6,601 nucleotides of DNA from Propionibacteriaceae bacterium (GCA_021323255.1 JAJTCL010000242.1:1-6601); one strand, 5' to 3'. Numbered from the stretch's first letter, positions 1-5,591 are shown. Notes: a model not told the origin generated them from the letters alone. Numbers and translations: made by a program.

Positions 1-617
1 ACCGACGGCTTGTCAAGATCGATGCCAAGGCCAGTGACCACGTCGGTACCTGGGTCCGGCTTGAATTCCTCGGTATCGATGCCGTTCTTGACCACATGCA
101 CTTTGTCTGGATCGAGATTGGTGTAGGAATCCAAGGTGTCTTTGCGCATTCCCGCGCTGACGGCGATCACCGCATCCGCACCTTCGAAGGCAGTCTTCTC
201 GGCCCACGACGAGAGCCGGTAGCCACCGCCGAGCTGCTCGGCCTTCCACGGTCGGTGCGGCTCCAGTGAGTGCGCACTGACGACATGCGGAATGCCGTGG
301 AACAGGCCGGCCAGATGCCCGGCCAGGTTGGCGTACCAGGTGTGCGAGTGAACCAGATCCACCTGGGGAATGGATGCCACCATCGACAGATCTGCCCCGA
401 ACACCCGGAGGGCGGCGTTGGCCCCTTCGGGATAGCTCTCGGCATGCGCTGTGGCACCCTCTCGCGGCTCGCCCATGCATTGGACGTCGACATCAATGAG
501 CTTCCGCAACTGCGGCACGAGTTGGGCGACATGCACACCGGCGCCACCGTAGATCGAGGGCGGATACTCCCGGGTCAACAACGAGATGGACAGTTGATCT
601 GTGTCTGCCAGGGCCAT
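1..617 (-). CDS. glgA: Glycogen synthase / ADP-glucose glucosyltransferase, actinobacterial GT4 type (C-terminus outside window)
   Basis: Transfers glucose from ADP-glucose in the cytoplasm. Classical annotation is glycogen synthase; the mycobacterial member (Rv1212c, GlgM) is known to make maltose-1-phosphate for alpha-glucan, so either product is possible here. About 205 N-terminal residues are visible. Residues 15-30 read TREYPPSIYGGAGVHV, the conserved nucleotide-sugar loop near the N-terminus. HSHTWYANLAGH (about 90-101), AHSLEPHRPWK (115-125), EQLGGGYRLSSWAE (127-140), AVIAVS (149-154) and VKNGIDTEEF (176-185) are all family landmarks. I chose the ATG at 617 because it puts the LTREYPP motif 13 residues in, close to the usual family start. 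The frame stays open further upstream without an ATG, and the Shine-Dalgarno sequence is weak, so a GTG or TTG start cannot be excluded. It is divergent from glgC, which makes its substrate. Identification is firm; the exact product is not. Confidence 0.93.
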   Translation of the reverse strand, partial: MALADTDQLSISLLTREYPPSIYGGAGVHVAQLVPQLRKLIDVDVQCMGEPREGATAHAESYPEGANAALRVFGADLSMVASIPQVDLVHSHTWYANLAGHLAGLFHGIPHVVSAHSLEPHRPWKAEQLGGGYRLSSWAEKTAFEGADAVIAVSAGMRKDTLDSYTNLDPDKVHVVKNGIDTEEFKPDPGTDVVTGLGIDLDKPS

Positions 618-692
618 GTTGGCATCGTTCCACAGCGTCGTCGATGTGACCACAACATGGCCGAGAACCTGCTCACCAAGCCCGATATCCGC

Positions 693-698
693 TAGGTT
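693..698 (+). promoter_or_regulatory. Candidate -10 box of a leaderless glgC transcript
   Basis: TAGGTT fits the actinobacterial -10 consensus TANNNT. It is followed by 6 bases and then the glgC ATG at 705, so transcription would begin at the start codon. No convincing Shine-Dalgarno sequence lies upstream of glgC, which agrees with a leaderless mRNA. No good -35 is seen (TGCTCA at 670-675 is poor). Confidence 0.5.
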
Positions 699-704
699 CA
701 ACTC

Positions 705-1931
705 ATGCGCGCGCGTCCGAGAGTTCTGGCGATCGTACTGGCTGGCGGCGAAGGAAAACGGCTGATGCCGTTGACCATGGATCGCGCGAAACCCGCGGTC
801 CCCTTCGGGGGCACGTATCGCTTGATCGACTTCGTGCTCTCCAATCTTGCCAACGCAGGAATGCGGCAGATCGCGGTGTTGACGCAATACAAGTCGCACT
901 CGCTGGACAAACACATCTCTTTGACGTGGCGTTTCTCGACGATGCTCGGCAACTACGTCACGCCCGTGCCCGCGCAGCAGCGCCTCGGGCCACGGTGGTA
1001 CCAGGGCAGCGCGGACGCGATTTATCAGTCGATGAACCTGATTGGTGATGAAGAACCGGATTATGTGGTGGTCTTCGGCGCGGACAACATCTATCGGATG
1101 GATGTCTGGCAGATGCTCGAGGCGCACATCGACGGCGGGCTCGGGTGCACAGTGGCAGGCATCCGAGTGCCGCGCAGCCAGGCCAGCGCGTTCGGTGTGA
1201 TCGACGCCGGCACCGACAACAAGATCAAGGAGTTCCTAGAGAAGCCGGCCGATCCGCCCGGCCTTCCCGATGACCCAGAAGCCTCTTTCGCCTCGATGGG
1301 CAACTACATCTTCACCACCGAGGCGCTGATCGATGCCGTGACCAAGGACGCCGAAGACGACAACTCTCGTCACGATATGGGCGGCGACATCATTCCGGGC
1401 TTCGTCGGTCGAGGCGATGGGCAGGTCTACGACTTCACCGCCAACGAGGTTCCGGGCTCAACCGAACGCGACAAGGCTTACTGGCGGGACGTCGGGACGC
1501 TCGACGCCTATCATGAGGCGCATATGGACCTGGTCTCGATAGACCCGGTGTTCAATCTCTACAACCTGGAGTGGCCGATCTGGACCTACCCGGTGCAGAT
1601 GCCAGGCGCCAAATTCACCCTGGACGGCGTGGCGCGGGACTCCATCGTCAGCCCGGGTTGCATCGTGTCGGGGGCATCGATCGAGAGTTCGGTGCTCTCT
1701 CCCAACATCGAAGTGCATCAGGGCGCCCGGGTGGAAGATTCGGTGATCTTGTCCCACGCAGTCATCGGGCGTAACGCCGTTGTCCGTCGCGCGATCTTGG
1801 ACAAGAACGTCCATGTCCCAGATGGGGCTGAGATTGGCGTTGACTCCGAAGCGGATGAGGCCCGCGGCTTCACCGTGTCCGAAAGCGGCGTGACGGTGGT
1901 CGGCAAGGGTGTCACGGTCTCAGTGACATGA
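705..1931 (+). CDS. glgC: Glucose-1-phosphate adenylyltransferase (ADP-glucose pyrophosphorylase)
   Basis: Makes ADP-glucose and pyrophosphate from ATP and glucose-1-phosphate, the committed and normally allosterically controlled step of bacterial glycogen and alpha-glucan synthesis; cytoplasmic homotetramer. The 408-residue protein is of normal family length. The nucleotidyltransferase domain has LAGGEGKRLMPLT (residues 12-24), RAKPAVPFGG with the lysine at 29 (27-36), WYQGSADAIYQ (98-108), VVVFGADNIYRMD (121-133) and the sugar-phosphate motif FLEKP with Lys180 (177-181). YWRDVGTLDAY (259-269) closes the catalytic domain. The C-terminal part (about 300-408) shows hexapeptide left-handed beta-helix periodicity, for example SIVSPGCIVSGA, SSVLSPNI and DSVILSHAVIGRNAVV. 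The ATG at 705 starts directly ahead of the RVLAIVLAGG strand. It is divergent from glgA, and its stop overlaps the next gene by 4 bp. Confidence 0.97.
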   Translation: MRARPRVLAIVLAGGEGKRLMPLTMDRAKPAVPFGGTYRLIDFVLSNLANAGMRQIAVLTQYKSHSLDKHISLTWRFSTMLGNYVTPVPAQQRLGPRWYQGSADAIYQSMNLIGDEEPDYVVVFGADNIYRMDVWQMLEAHIDGGLGCTVAGIRVPRSQASAFGVIDAGTDNKIKEFLEKPADPPGLPDDPEASFASMGNYIFTTEALIDAVTKDAEDDNSRHDMGGDIIPGFVGRGDGQVYDFTANEVPGSTERDKAYWRDVGTLDAYHEAHMDLVSIDPVFNLYNLEWPIWTYPVQMPGAKFTLDGVARDSIVSPGCIVSGASIESSVLSPNIEVHQGARVEDSVILSHAVIGRNAVVRRAILDKNVHVPDGAEIGVDSEADEARGFTVSESGVTVVGKGVTVSVT

Positions 1932-2707
1932 ATGTGCCTGCCTCAGGATCGGGTGGCCACGAGGCAGAGAGACCCGAAGGTGGAGAGTTCGGGGTCGATG
2001 CTCCCAAAGTTCTGGTGGTCATGGCCGCCGTCGCCCTGCTGCTGGTGATCATTTGCTGTGTGCTGATGATCACCAATAAGTTCGGCGCCGGCATGGTGAC
2101 GATGATCTTTGCCGCATTCTTCGTGCTGTGCGCGTTCAGCTATCTGTACACCACCTTGCATGGCAAGTTCGTGTGGTGGGCCGATCTGCTCGATGATGCG
2201 CGGCTGAAGGGCGATGAGTACGCCGTTGATCTGGGCTGCGGCCGGGGTGCAGTCTTGATCAGTCTCGCCAAACGACTGACGACTGGACGGGTGTCAGGCA
2301 TCGACCTGTGGCGAAGCAGGGACCAGTCCGGCAACGACATCGAGGCCATCAAGCACAATGCCCGAGTGTGCGGTGTGGAGGATCGTGTCGAGCTGAACAC
2401 CGGCAACATCACGACGCTTCCCTACTATGACGGGCAGTTTGATCTTGTGGTCTCCAGTCTTGCGATCCACAACCTCAAGGCCCGGGAAGATCGGCGTCAG
2501 GCGATCACCGAGGCCATCCGGGTGCTCGAGCCGGGCGGCAAGATCATCATCGCTGACATCAGTCACACCGATGAGTACGCGGATTGGCTCACCGAGGCTG
2601 GTATGGAGTCGGTGACCTTGCAGGACTTGGGCGTCCGCGGATGGTGGGGTGGACCCTGGATGCCAACGAGCGCTGTCACTGCTAGCCGGCCGGGCGGTCG
2701 AGGGTAG
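1928..2707 (+). CDS. Membrane-anchored class I SAM-dependent methyltransferase, substrate unknown
   Basis: Predicted 259-residue inner-membrane methyltransferase. Residues about 27-49 (VLVVMAAVALLLVIICCVLM) and 54-74 (AGMVTMIFAAFFVLCAFSYLY) are two hydrophobic stretches joined by a very short NKFG turn, so they probably form a helical hairpin that keeps the catalytic domain cytoplasmic. The Rossmann domain follows: motif I VDLGCGRGA (100-108), acidic end of strand 2 GIDLW (124-128), NARVCGV (144-150), motif IV FDLVVSSLAIHNL (171-183) and post-motif LEPGGKIIIADI (200-211). The C-terminus GWWGGPWMPTSAVTASRP (238-255) recalls a family of small membrane methyltransferases I have seen described only as hypothetical. 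Its ATG shares an ATGA with the glgC stop and has no clear Shine-Dalgarno sequence, so translation probably depends on glgC. The class is sure; the substrate is unknown, and nothing in the sequence decides between lipid, quinone and small-molecule methylation. Confidence 0.9.
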   Translation: MNVPASGSGGHEAERPEGGEFGVDAPKVLVVMAAVALLLVIICCVLMITNKFGAGMVTMIFAAFFVLCAFSYLYTTLHGKFVWWADLLDDARLKGDEYAVDLGCGRGAVLISLAKRLTTGRVSGIDLWRSRDQSGNDIEAIKHNARVCGVEDRVELNTGNITTLPYYDGQFDLVVSSLAIHNLKAREDRRQAITEAIRVLEPGGKIIIADISHTDEYADWLTEAGMESVTLQDLGVRGWWGGPWMPTSAVTASRPGGRG

Positions 2708-2766
2708 ACCCTGGCGCCGCGCTTGGAGTATTTGTCCGACGCTTCCTGTTGAGTGGTACCGGTTGA
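2708..2766. other. Convergent intergenic gap without a clear terminator
   Basis: Fifty-nine bases separate two convergent methyltransferase genes. I see only a 5-bp dyad around the upstream stop codon (AGGGT-AG-ACCCT, 2701-2712) with a 2-base centre, too tight for a normal hairpin, and no T-run. Transcripts may end by Rho or overlap. Confidence 0.4.
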
Positions 2767-3438
2767 TCAGCGCTTTACTGCGACCAGCAAGCCGTCGCCG
2801 ACCGGAAGCAGCGACGACACGAGATCTTCGTTGTCCTTGACCGCGCTCAGTGCGTTGCGGATCGCTTCGGTCTCGGAGTCGATATGGCTGCCGTCCGCCG
2901 TCCGGTCGTGCCACAGTGCGTTGTCCACGGCCAGTATCCCGCCGTGCCGGAGGAGTCGAAGACCTTGCTCGACGTACTCGGCGTACTCAGCCTTGTCGGC
3001 GTCGACGAAGACCATGTCATACGCGCCGTCACTCAGTCTCGGCAGCACGCTCAGCGCCGGCCCCGCGATCAGCCGGAACCGCTGGGTGGCAATGCCGACC
3101 GCGAGGAACGCCTCTCGAGCAGCCTGCTGATGTTCTGGCTCGATGTCGACGCTGGTCAAGACTCCATCCGGCTGCATACCCGCGAACAGCGCCAAACCAG
3201 AGACGCCCGAGCCAGTGCCGACCTCAACAACCGCCTTGGCTCGTACCACTCTTGCAAGGAAAGTCAGTGCGCTCGCCGAGCCACGACCGATCGGAGCCAC
3301 TCCCAGTTGCCTCGCCTTCTGGCGCGCCTCAGCCGAATGGTCAGCCTCATCCACGAAATCCTCGGCGAACGCCCAAGATCCCGGCTTGGGCGCGGCTTTG
3401 GGTGAGGTCTTGAGGGCCGAGAGATTCACGAGTCTCAC
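2767..3438 (-). CDS. COMT/CCoAOMT-family O-methyltransferase (Rv1220c-like)
   Basis: Predicted cytoplasmic SAM-dependent O-methyltransferase of the caffeoyl-CoA/catechol type, 223 residues, near the usual 210-225. Motif I is VVEVGTGSGVSGLALF (70-85), the strand 2 acidic motif is SVDIEPEH (96-103), the metal/SAM-binding segment is DMVFVDADKAEY (141-152), and GGILAVDNALWH (166-177) carries the DN pair that binds the divalent metal in this family. The retained Asp in VDADK and the DN pair suggest a working, metal-dependent enzyme. The overall sequence resembles M. tuberculosis Rv1220c, which lies upstream of and divergent from sigE there; here the biotin carrier gene and dapA lie between. The start is ambiguous: GTG at 3438 gives 223 residues, while GTG at 3429 (220 residues) sits exactly 7 bases past a TANNNT box and may be the real leaderless start. 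Natural substrate unknown. Confidence 0.92.
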   Translation of the reverse strand: MRLVNLSALKTSPKAAPKPGSWAFAEDFVDEADHSAEARQKARQLGVAPIGRGSASALTFLARVVRAKAVVEVGTGSGVSGLALFAGMQPDGVLTSVDIEPEHQQAAREAFLAVGIATQRFRLIAGPALSVLPRLSDGAYDMVFVDADKAEYAEYVEQGLRLLRHGGILAVDNALWHDRTADGSHIDSETEAIRNALSAVKDNEDLVSSLLPVGDGLLVAVKR

Positions 3439-3442
3439 CCTA
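3437..3442 (-). promoter_or_regulatory. Candidate -10 box for the O-methyltransferase gene
   Basis: On the minus strand TAGGGT (TANNNT) is followed by 7 bases and then a GTG at 3429 in frame with the methyltransferase. If this is the promoter, the longer GTG at 3438 lies inside the -10 box and cannot be the start. No recognisable -35. Confidence 0.4.
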
Positions 3443-3466
3443 TCGAAAGGCCTGGTCGCGGAACCC

Positions 3467-3472
3467 TACGAT
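3467..3472 (+). promoter_or_regulatory. Candidate -10 box of a leaderless biotin carrier/dapA transcript
   Basis: TACGAT (TANNNT) is followed by 6 bases and the ATG at 3479, the spacing expected when transcription begins on the start codon. No SD sequence is convincing. An ATG at 3471 opens only a three-codon frame (ATG ACG GGA TGA) and is not a gene. The divergent -10 for the methyltransferase is only about 25 bp away, so the two promoters overlap back to back. Confidence 0.45.
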
Positions 3473-3478
3473 GACGGG

Positions 3479-3700
3479 ATGAGCCATACCGTCGTCGCCG
3501 AGCTGGTCGCGGCCGTCATGAAGGTCGAGGTGGAGGTGGGCCAGCAAGTGGCTGCCGACGACGCTGTGGTGATCTTGGAGTCGATGAAGATGGAGATCCC
3601 GGTGCTCGCTGATGTGGCAGGGTCGGTCTCGGAGATCGTCGTCTCGGCAGGTGATGTGGTCAACGACGGCGACCCGTTGGTCGTGATCAAGGTGCTCTAA
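3479..3700 (+). CDS. Small biotin carboxyl carrier protein (biotinyl/lipoyl attachment domain, TB7.3-like)
   Basis: A 73-residue protein consisting of one biotinyl-binding domain and nothing else. The biotinylation motif LESMKMEI lies at 33-40, with Lys37 the expected biotin attachment site; the two-fold hammerhead halves are visible as AAVMKVEVEVGQQV (11-24) and AGSVSEIVVSAGDVVNDGDPLVVI (47-70). It closely resembles M. tuberculosis TB7.3 (Rv3221c), a 71-residue biotinylated protein. It would carry carboxyl groups for an acyl-CoA carboxylase-type enzyme in the cytoplasm, but no carboxylase subunit is encoded here, so the partner is unknown. I chose the ATG at 3479 because the domain begins right after it and no room is left for an extension; the open frame running further upstream is antisense to the O-methyltransferase. 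dapA begins 1 bp after its stop, so the two are probably co-transcribed. Confidence 0.93.
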   Translation: MSHTVVAELVAAVMKVEVEVGQQVAADDAVVILESMKMEIPVLADVAGSVSEIVVSAGDVVNDGDPLVVIKVL

Positions 3701-3701
3701 G

Positions 3702-4607
3702 ATGACGCGCATGTCGACCCCGCCCTTCGGCCGGCTGCTGACGGCCATGGTGACACCGTTCGCGGCGGACGGATCTTTGGACCTGGACGCGGCTGCCCGA
3801 CTCGCCAGCTATCTGGTCGAGGAGATGGGCAACGATGGGCTGGTCATCAGCGGTACCACGGGAGAGTCGCCGACAACCTCCGACACCGAAAAAGCGGACC
3901 TGCTGCGTGCAGTGCTGGACGCGGTCGGCGACCGGGCGACGATCCTGGCAGGCGTCGGAACCTTCGACACCGAACACACGCTGGAGTTGGCGGAGACGGC
4001 CGCCAAGCTGGGCGCAAACGGCCTGCTGGTGGTCACGCCGTACTACTCCAAGCCACCTCAAGCCGGCATCTTGGAGCACTTCCGCCGAGTTGCGGATTCC
4101 ACCGACGTGCCAGTGATGCTGTACGACATTCCGGGCCGTGCCGGCGTGGCTGTCGCCACCGACACCCTGCTGCGGTTGGCCGAACATCCGAGGATCGTCG
4201 CGGTCAAGGATGCGAAGGGTGATCTTGCAGCATCCGCCAGGGTTATCGCGCAGAGCGAACTGGCGTACTACTCCGGTGATGACGCCATGACGCTGCCGTT
4301 GCTGTCAGTGGGCGCCGTCGGGGTGGTCGGAACCTCAACTCACTTCAGCGCGATCGGCACCAGGCAGCTGATCGATGCCTACCTTGCCGGCGACGTCGCC
4401 ACCGCCCTTCGCCTCCATCAGCAGCTGTTGCCGATCTACACCGGAATCTTTGCGACCCAGGGTTGCATCCTGGTCAAGGCAGGCCTCAAATTGCTCGGCC
4501 ATGACGTCGGTGGCCTGAGGTCTCCGTTGATCGAGGCCACCTCCGCGGAGGTCGAGGGTTTGCGGACCGCGCTAGCCGCGGCCGGCCTGCCGGCCTCGAC
4601 CGACTGA
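3702..4607 (+). CDS. dapA: 4-hydroxy-tetrahydrodipicolinate synthase
   Basis: Condenses pyruvate with aspartate-4-semialdehyde, the first step of the lysine and meso-diaminopimelate branch; cytoplasmic TIM-barrel homotetramer, 301 residues, normal length. Visible active-site motifs: GTTGESPT (51-58, with Thr52/Thr53), VTPYYSKP (111-118, tyrosine of the proton relay), LYDIPGR (140-146, catalytic Tyr141 and Arg146) and AVKDAKGD (167-174, Schiff-base Lys169). SGDDAMTLPLLSVGAVGVVG (191-210) is the conserved C-terminal barrel segment. All catalytic residues are present, so a general NAL-superfamily aldolase of other specificity is less likely, though not excluded. The ATG at 3702 has AAGG at 3689-3692, 9 bases upstream inside the preceding gene; an in-frame ATG at 3711 is a weaker alternative. 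It follows the biotin carrier gene by 1 bp, a link with no obvious metabolic logic except shared growth control. Confidence 0.95.
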   Translation: MTRMSTPPFGRLLTAMVTPFAADGSLDLDAAARLASYLVEEMGNDGLVISGTTGESPTTSDTEKADLLRAVLDAVGDRATILAGVGTFDTEHTLELAETAAKLGANGLLVVTPYYSKPPQAGILEHFRRVADSTDVPVMLYDIPGRAGVAVATDTLLRLAEHPRIVAVKDAKGDLAASARVIAQSELAYYSGDDAMTLPLLSVGAVGVVGTSTHFSAIGTRQLIDAYLAGDVATALRLHQQLLPIYTGIFATQGCILVKAGLKLLGHDVGGLRSPLIEATSAEVEGLRTALAAAGLPASTD

Positions 4608-4625
4608 CTCCCCGGCTGTCACTAT

Positions 4626-4640
4626 CCCACGCTACGTGGG
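4626..4640. repeat. Inverted repeat 1 downstream of dapA
   Basis: CCCACG-CTA-CGTGGG is a perfect 6-bp dyad with a 3-base centre, 18 bases after the dapA stop. It could be a short terminator hairpin, but only TTAT follows, not a T-run. The shared 10-mer with inverted repeat 3 favours an operator. Confidence 0.6.
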
Positions 4641-4647
4641 TTATGGA

Positions 4648-4679
4648 CGCTGTGCATGGCGTGCATGCCATGCACAGCG
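4648..4679. repeat. Inverted repeat 2, 13-bp perfect stem
   Basis: CGCTGTGCATGGC (4648-4660), a 6-base centre GTGCAT, then GCCATGCACAGCG (4667-4679): a perfect 13-bp dyad. The motif GTGCATG occurs twice on the plus strand (4652, 4661) and its complement CATGCAC at the end, so it also looks like three copies of a heptamer. No T-run follows, which argues against a classic intrinsic terminator. Confidence 0.8.
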
Positions 4680-4706
4680 GGAACATCCCACGCTGTAGGG
4701 GATGTT
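4680..4706 (+). promoter_or_regulatory. Candidate distal ECF-type promoter upstream of sigE
   Basis: GGAACA at 4680-4685, a 17-base spacer and TGTTG at 4703-4707 approach the SigE/SigH-type consensus (GGAAYA, 16-17 bases, C/G-GTT). The base before GTT is T rather than C or G, so this is the weaker of the two candidates. It coincides almost exactly with inverted repeat 3, so a regulator bound there would cover the -35 and -10. Confidence 0.4.
4682..4706. repeat. Inverted repeat 3 overlapping the distal promoter
   Basis: AACATCCC (4682-4689) and GGGATGTT (4699-4706) form a perfect 8-bp dyad with a 9-base centre. The left arm contains the start of the second copy of the ATCCCACGCT repeat. Confidence 0.65.
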
Positions 4707-4710
4707 GACA

Positions 4711-4729
4711 GCGGCATTGGGATTGCCGC
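4711..4729. repeat. Inverted repeat 4
   Basis: GCGGCA (4711-4716), 7 bases, TGCCGC (4724-4729): a 6-bp dyad between the two candidate promoters. It could form a weak hairpin in a transcript from the distal promoter. Confidence 0.45.
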
Positions 4730-4750
4730 GACGCGGAGACAAAGAACCCC

Positions 4751-4776
4751 GGAACGCGGCCGACCCTCGCACCGTT
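4751..4776 (+). promoter_or_regulatory. Candidate proximal ECF-type promoter of sigE
   Basis: GGAACG at 4751-4756, a 16-base spacer and CGTTG at 4773-4777 fit the -35/-10 pattern of SigE/SigH-class ECF sigma factors well. Transcription would begin near 4783-4785. This suggests autoregulation by SigE or activation by another ECF factor; SigH drives one sigE promoter in M. tuberculosis. Confidence 0.6.
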
Positions 4777-4884
4777 GCTCAAGTGTGAGCGAGGACACGA
4801 TCGTGCACAGCCAAATGCCAGGGTTCACTCAGGGCATTGCCAGGATGACAGGCAACAATGAGGCGTTCAGGCGTGTCAGACACC

Positions 4885-4893
4885 GGAGGAAGG
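4885..4893 (+). promoter_or_regulatory. Ribosome binding site that fixes the sigE start at 4902
   Basis: GGAGGAAGG lies 8 bases upstream of the ATG at 4902 and is the strongest Shine-Dalgarno sequence in the window. It decides between this start and several in-frame upstream ATG/GTG codons that lack one. Confidence 0.8.
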
Positions 4894-4901
4894 TCCAACC
4901 G

Positions 4902-5591
4902 ATGGCGCAGTGGCCCGCACCCGATCCTCAGGATTGGCAGCCGCCTGCGCCCGCGAGCCTGCCGGCACCATCTGAGGAGTCTTGGACACCGCCGACGTGG
5001 GAAGAGTTGGTACGTGACCATGGCGCCCGTGTTTATCGGCTGGCTTATCGGCTGACTGGCAATCCACATGACGCCGAGGACCTCACTCAGGACGTTTTCG
5101 TCCGTGTTTTTCGCTCGCTGCACCGGTTTCAGCCTGGGACGTTCGAAGGCTGGCTTCACCGGATCACGACCAATCTGTTCCTCGACGGCGCGCGGCGCCG
5201 GCAGAAGATCCGCTTCGACGGTCTAGGTGAGGGTTCCGCTGAGCGGTTGCCCAGTGCCTGGCCGAATCCATCCGATCAGCTGGCTGACGCCGACCTTGAT
5301 CACGATGTGGCCGCGGCGCTCTCGGCCCTGTCACCGGAGTTTCGTGCGGCCGTTGTGCTGTGTGATATCGAGGGCCTCAGCTACGAGGAGATCAGCGAGG
5401 TCCTTGACATCAAGATCGGAACCGTTCGAAGCCGGATTCACCGCGGGCGGGCGCAGCTGCGGACCGCCCTCGCACATCGTCGACCGACTGGGGAGCGGAT
5501 GCGATACCTCGGTGTGGAGGTGGAGGCAGGCGGCACTTCCGACAATGTCAGTCCCAAGCCGGGAAGTCTGGAGCCAGCGAGGTCGGCGTGA
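4902..5591 (+). CDS. sigE: ECF RNA polymerase sigma factor, SigE group
   Basis: Directs RNA polymerase to envelope-stress promoters when released by its anti-sigma factor. The 229-residue protein has a Pro/Trp-rich N-terminal tail (1-32), then region 2 (about 33-103) with VYRLAYRLTGNPHDAEDLTQDVF at 44-66 and FEGWLHRITTNLFLD at 81-95, a variable linker (104-135), and region 4 (about 137-190) with LSPEFRAAVVL, GLSYEEISEVLDIKIGT and VRSRIHRGRAQL as the helix-turn-helix. The match to M. tuberculosis SigE (Rv1221) in both regions is very strong. A 39-residue C-terminal tail (191-229) is divergent and has no domain I recognise. The start at 4902 is chosen for its strong Shine-Dalgarno sequence; in-frame GTG 4785, ATG 4815 and ATG 4845 would give longer forms. 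The stop overlaps the anti-sigma GTG (GTGA), so the two are translationally coupled. Candidate ECF promoters upstream suggest autoregulation. Confidence 0.95.
   Translation: MAQWPAPDPQDWQPPAPASLPAPSEESWTPPTWEELVRDHGARVYRLAYRLTGNPHDAEDLTQDVFVRVFRSLHRFQPGTFEGWLHRITTNLFLDGARRRQKIRFDGLGEGSAERLPSAWPNPSDQLADADLDHDVAAALSALSPEFRAAVVLCDIEGLSYEEISEVLDIKIGTVRSRIHRGRAQLRTALAHRRPTGERMRYLGVEVEAGGTSDNVSPKPGSLEPARSA

Larger units (their letters stand above)
4624..4694. repeat. Direct repeat ATCCCACGCT, two copies
   Basis: ATCCCACGCT occurs at 4624-4633 and again at 4685-4694, 61 bp apart. Each copy forms most of the left half of an inverted repeat, so the copies look like related protein-binding half-sites rather than chance. 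Confidence 0.6.
4608..4901. promoter_or_regulatory. sigE upstream regulatory region (294 bp, no gene)
   Basis: Non-coding stretch between dapA and sigE. It holds four inverted repeats between 4626 and 4729, a perfect 10-bp direct repeat, two candidate ECF-type promoters (4680-4706 and 4751-4776), a possible long 5' leader and the strong sigE ribosome binding site. The sigE frame happens to stay open back to 4656, but that upstream start sits inside a hairpin and has no coding support. Confidence 0.7.

Noticed and set aside
270..695. Plus-strand open frame of 141 codons
   Set aside because: Antisense to glgA, whose motifs are unmistakable on the minus strand; the translation resembles nothing.
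3143..3478. Upstream extension of the biotin carrier frame
   Set aside because: Antisense to the O-methyltransferase; the biotin domain begins right at the ATG at 3479.
4626..4679. Intrinsic terminator of dapA
   Set aside because: The hairpins are good but no T-run follows either stem; a non-canonical terminator remains possible, so they are listed as inverted repeats.
4705..4710. TTGACA as the -35 of a housekeeping promoter
   Set aside because: No TANNNT or similar -10 lies 16-18 bases downstream (the place holds GCGACG-like sequence).
4656..4901. N-terminal extension of the sigE frame back to an ATG at 4656
   Set aside because: The start lies inside the 13-bp inverted repeat, there is no ribosome binding site, the translation has no SigE-like features, and a strong GGAGGAAGG site sits before 4902.
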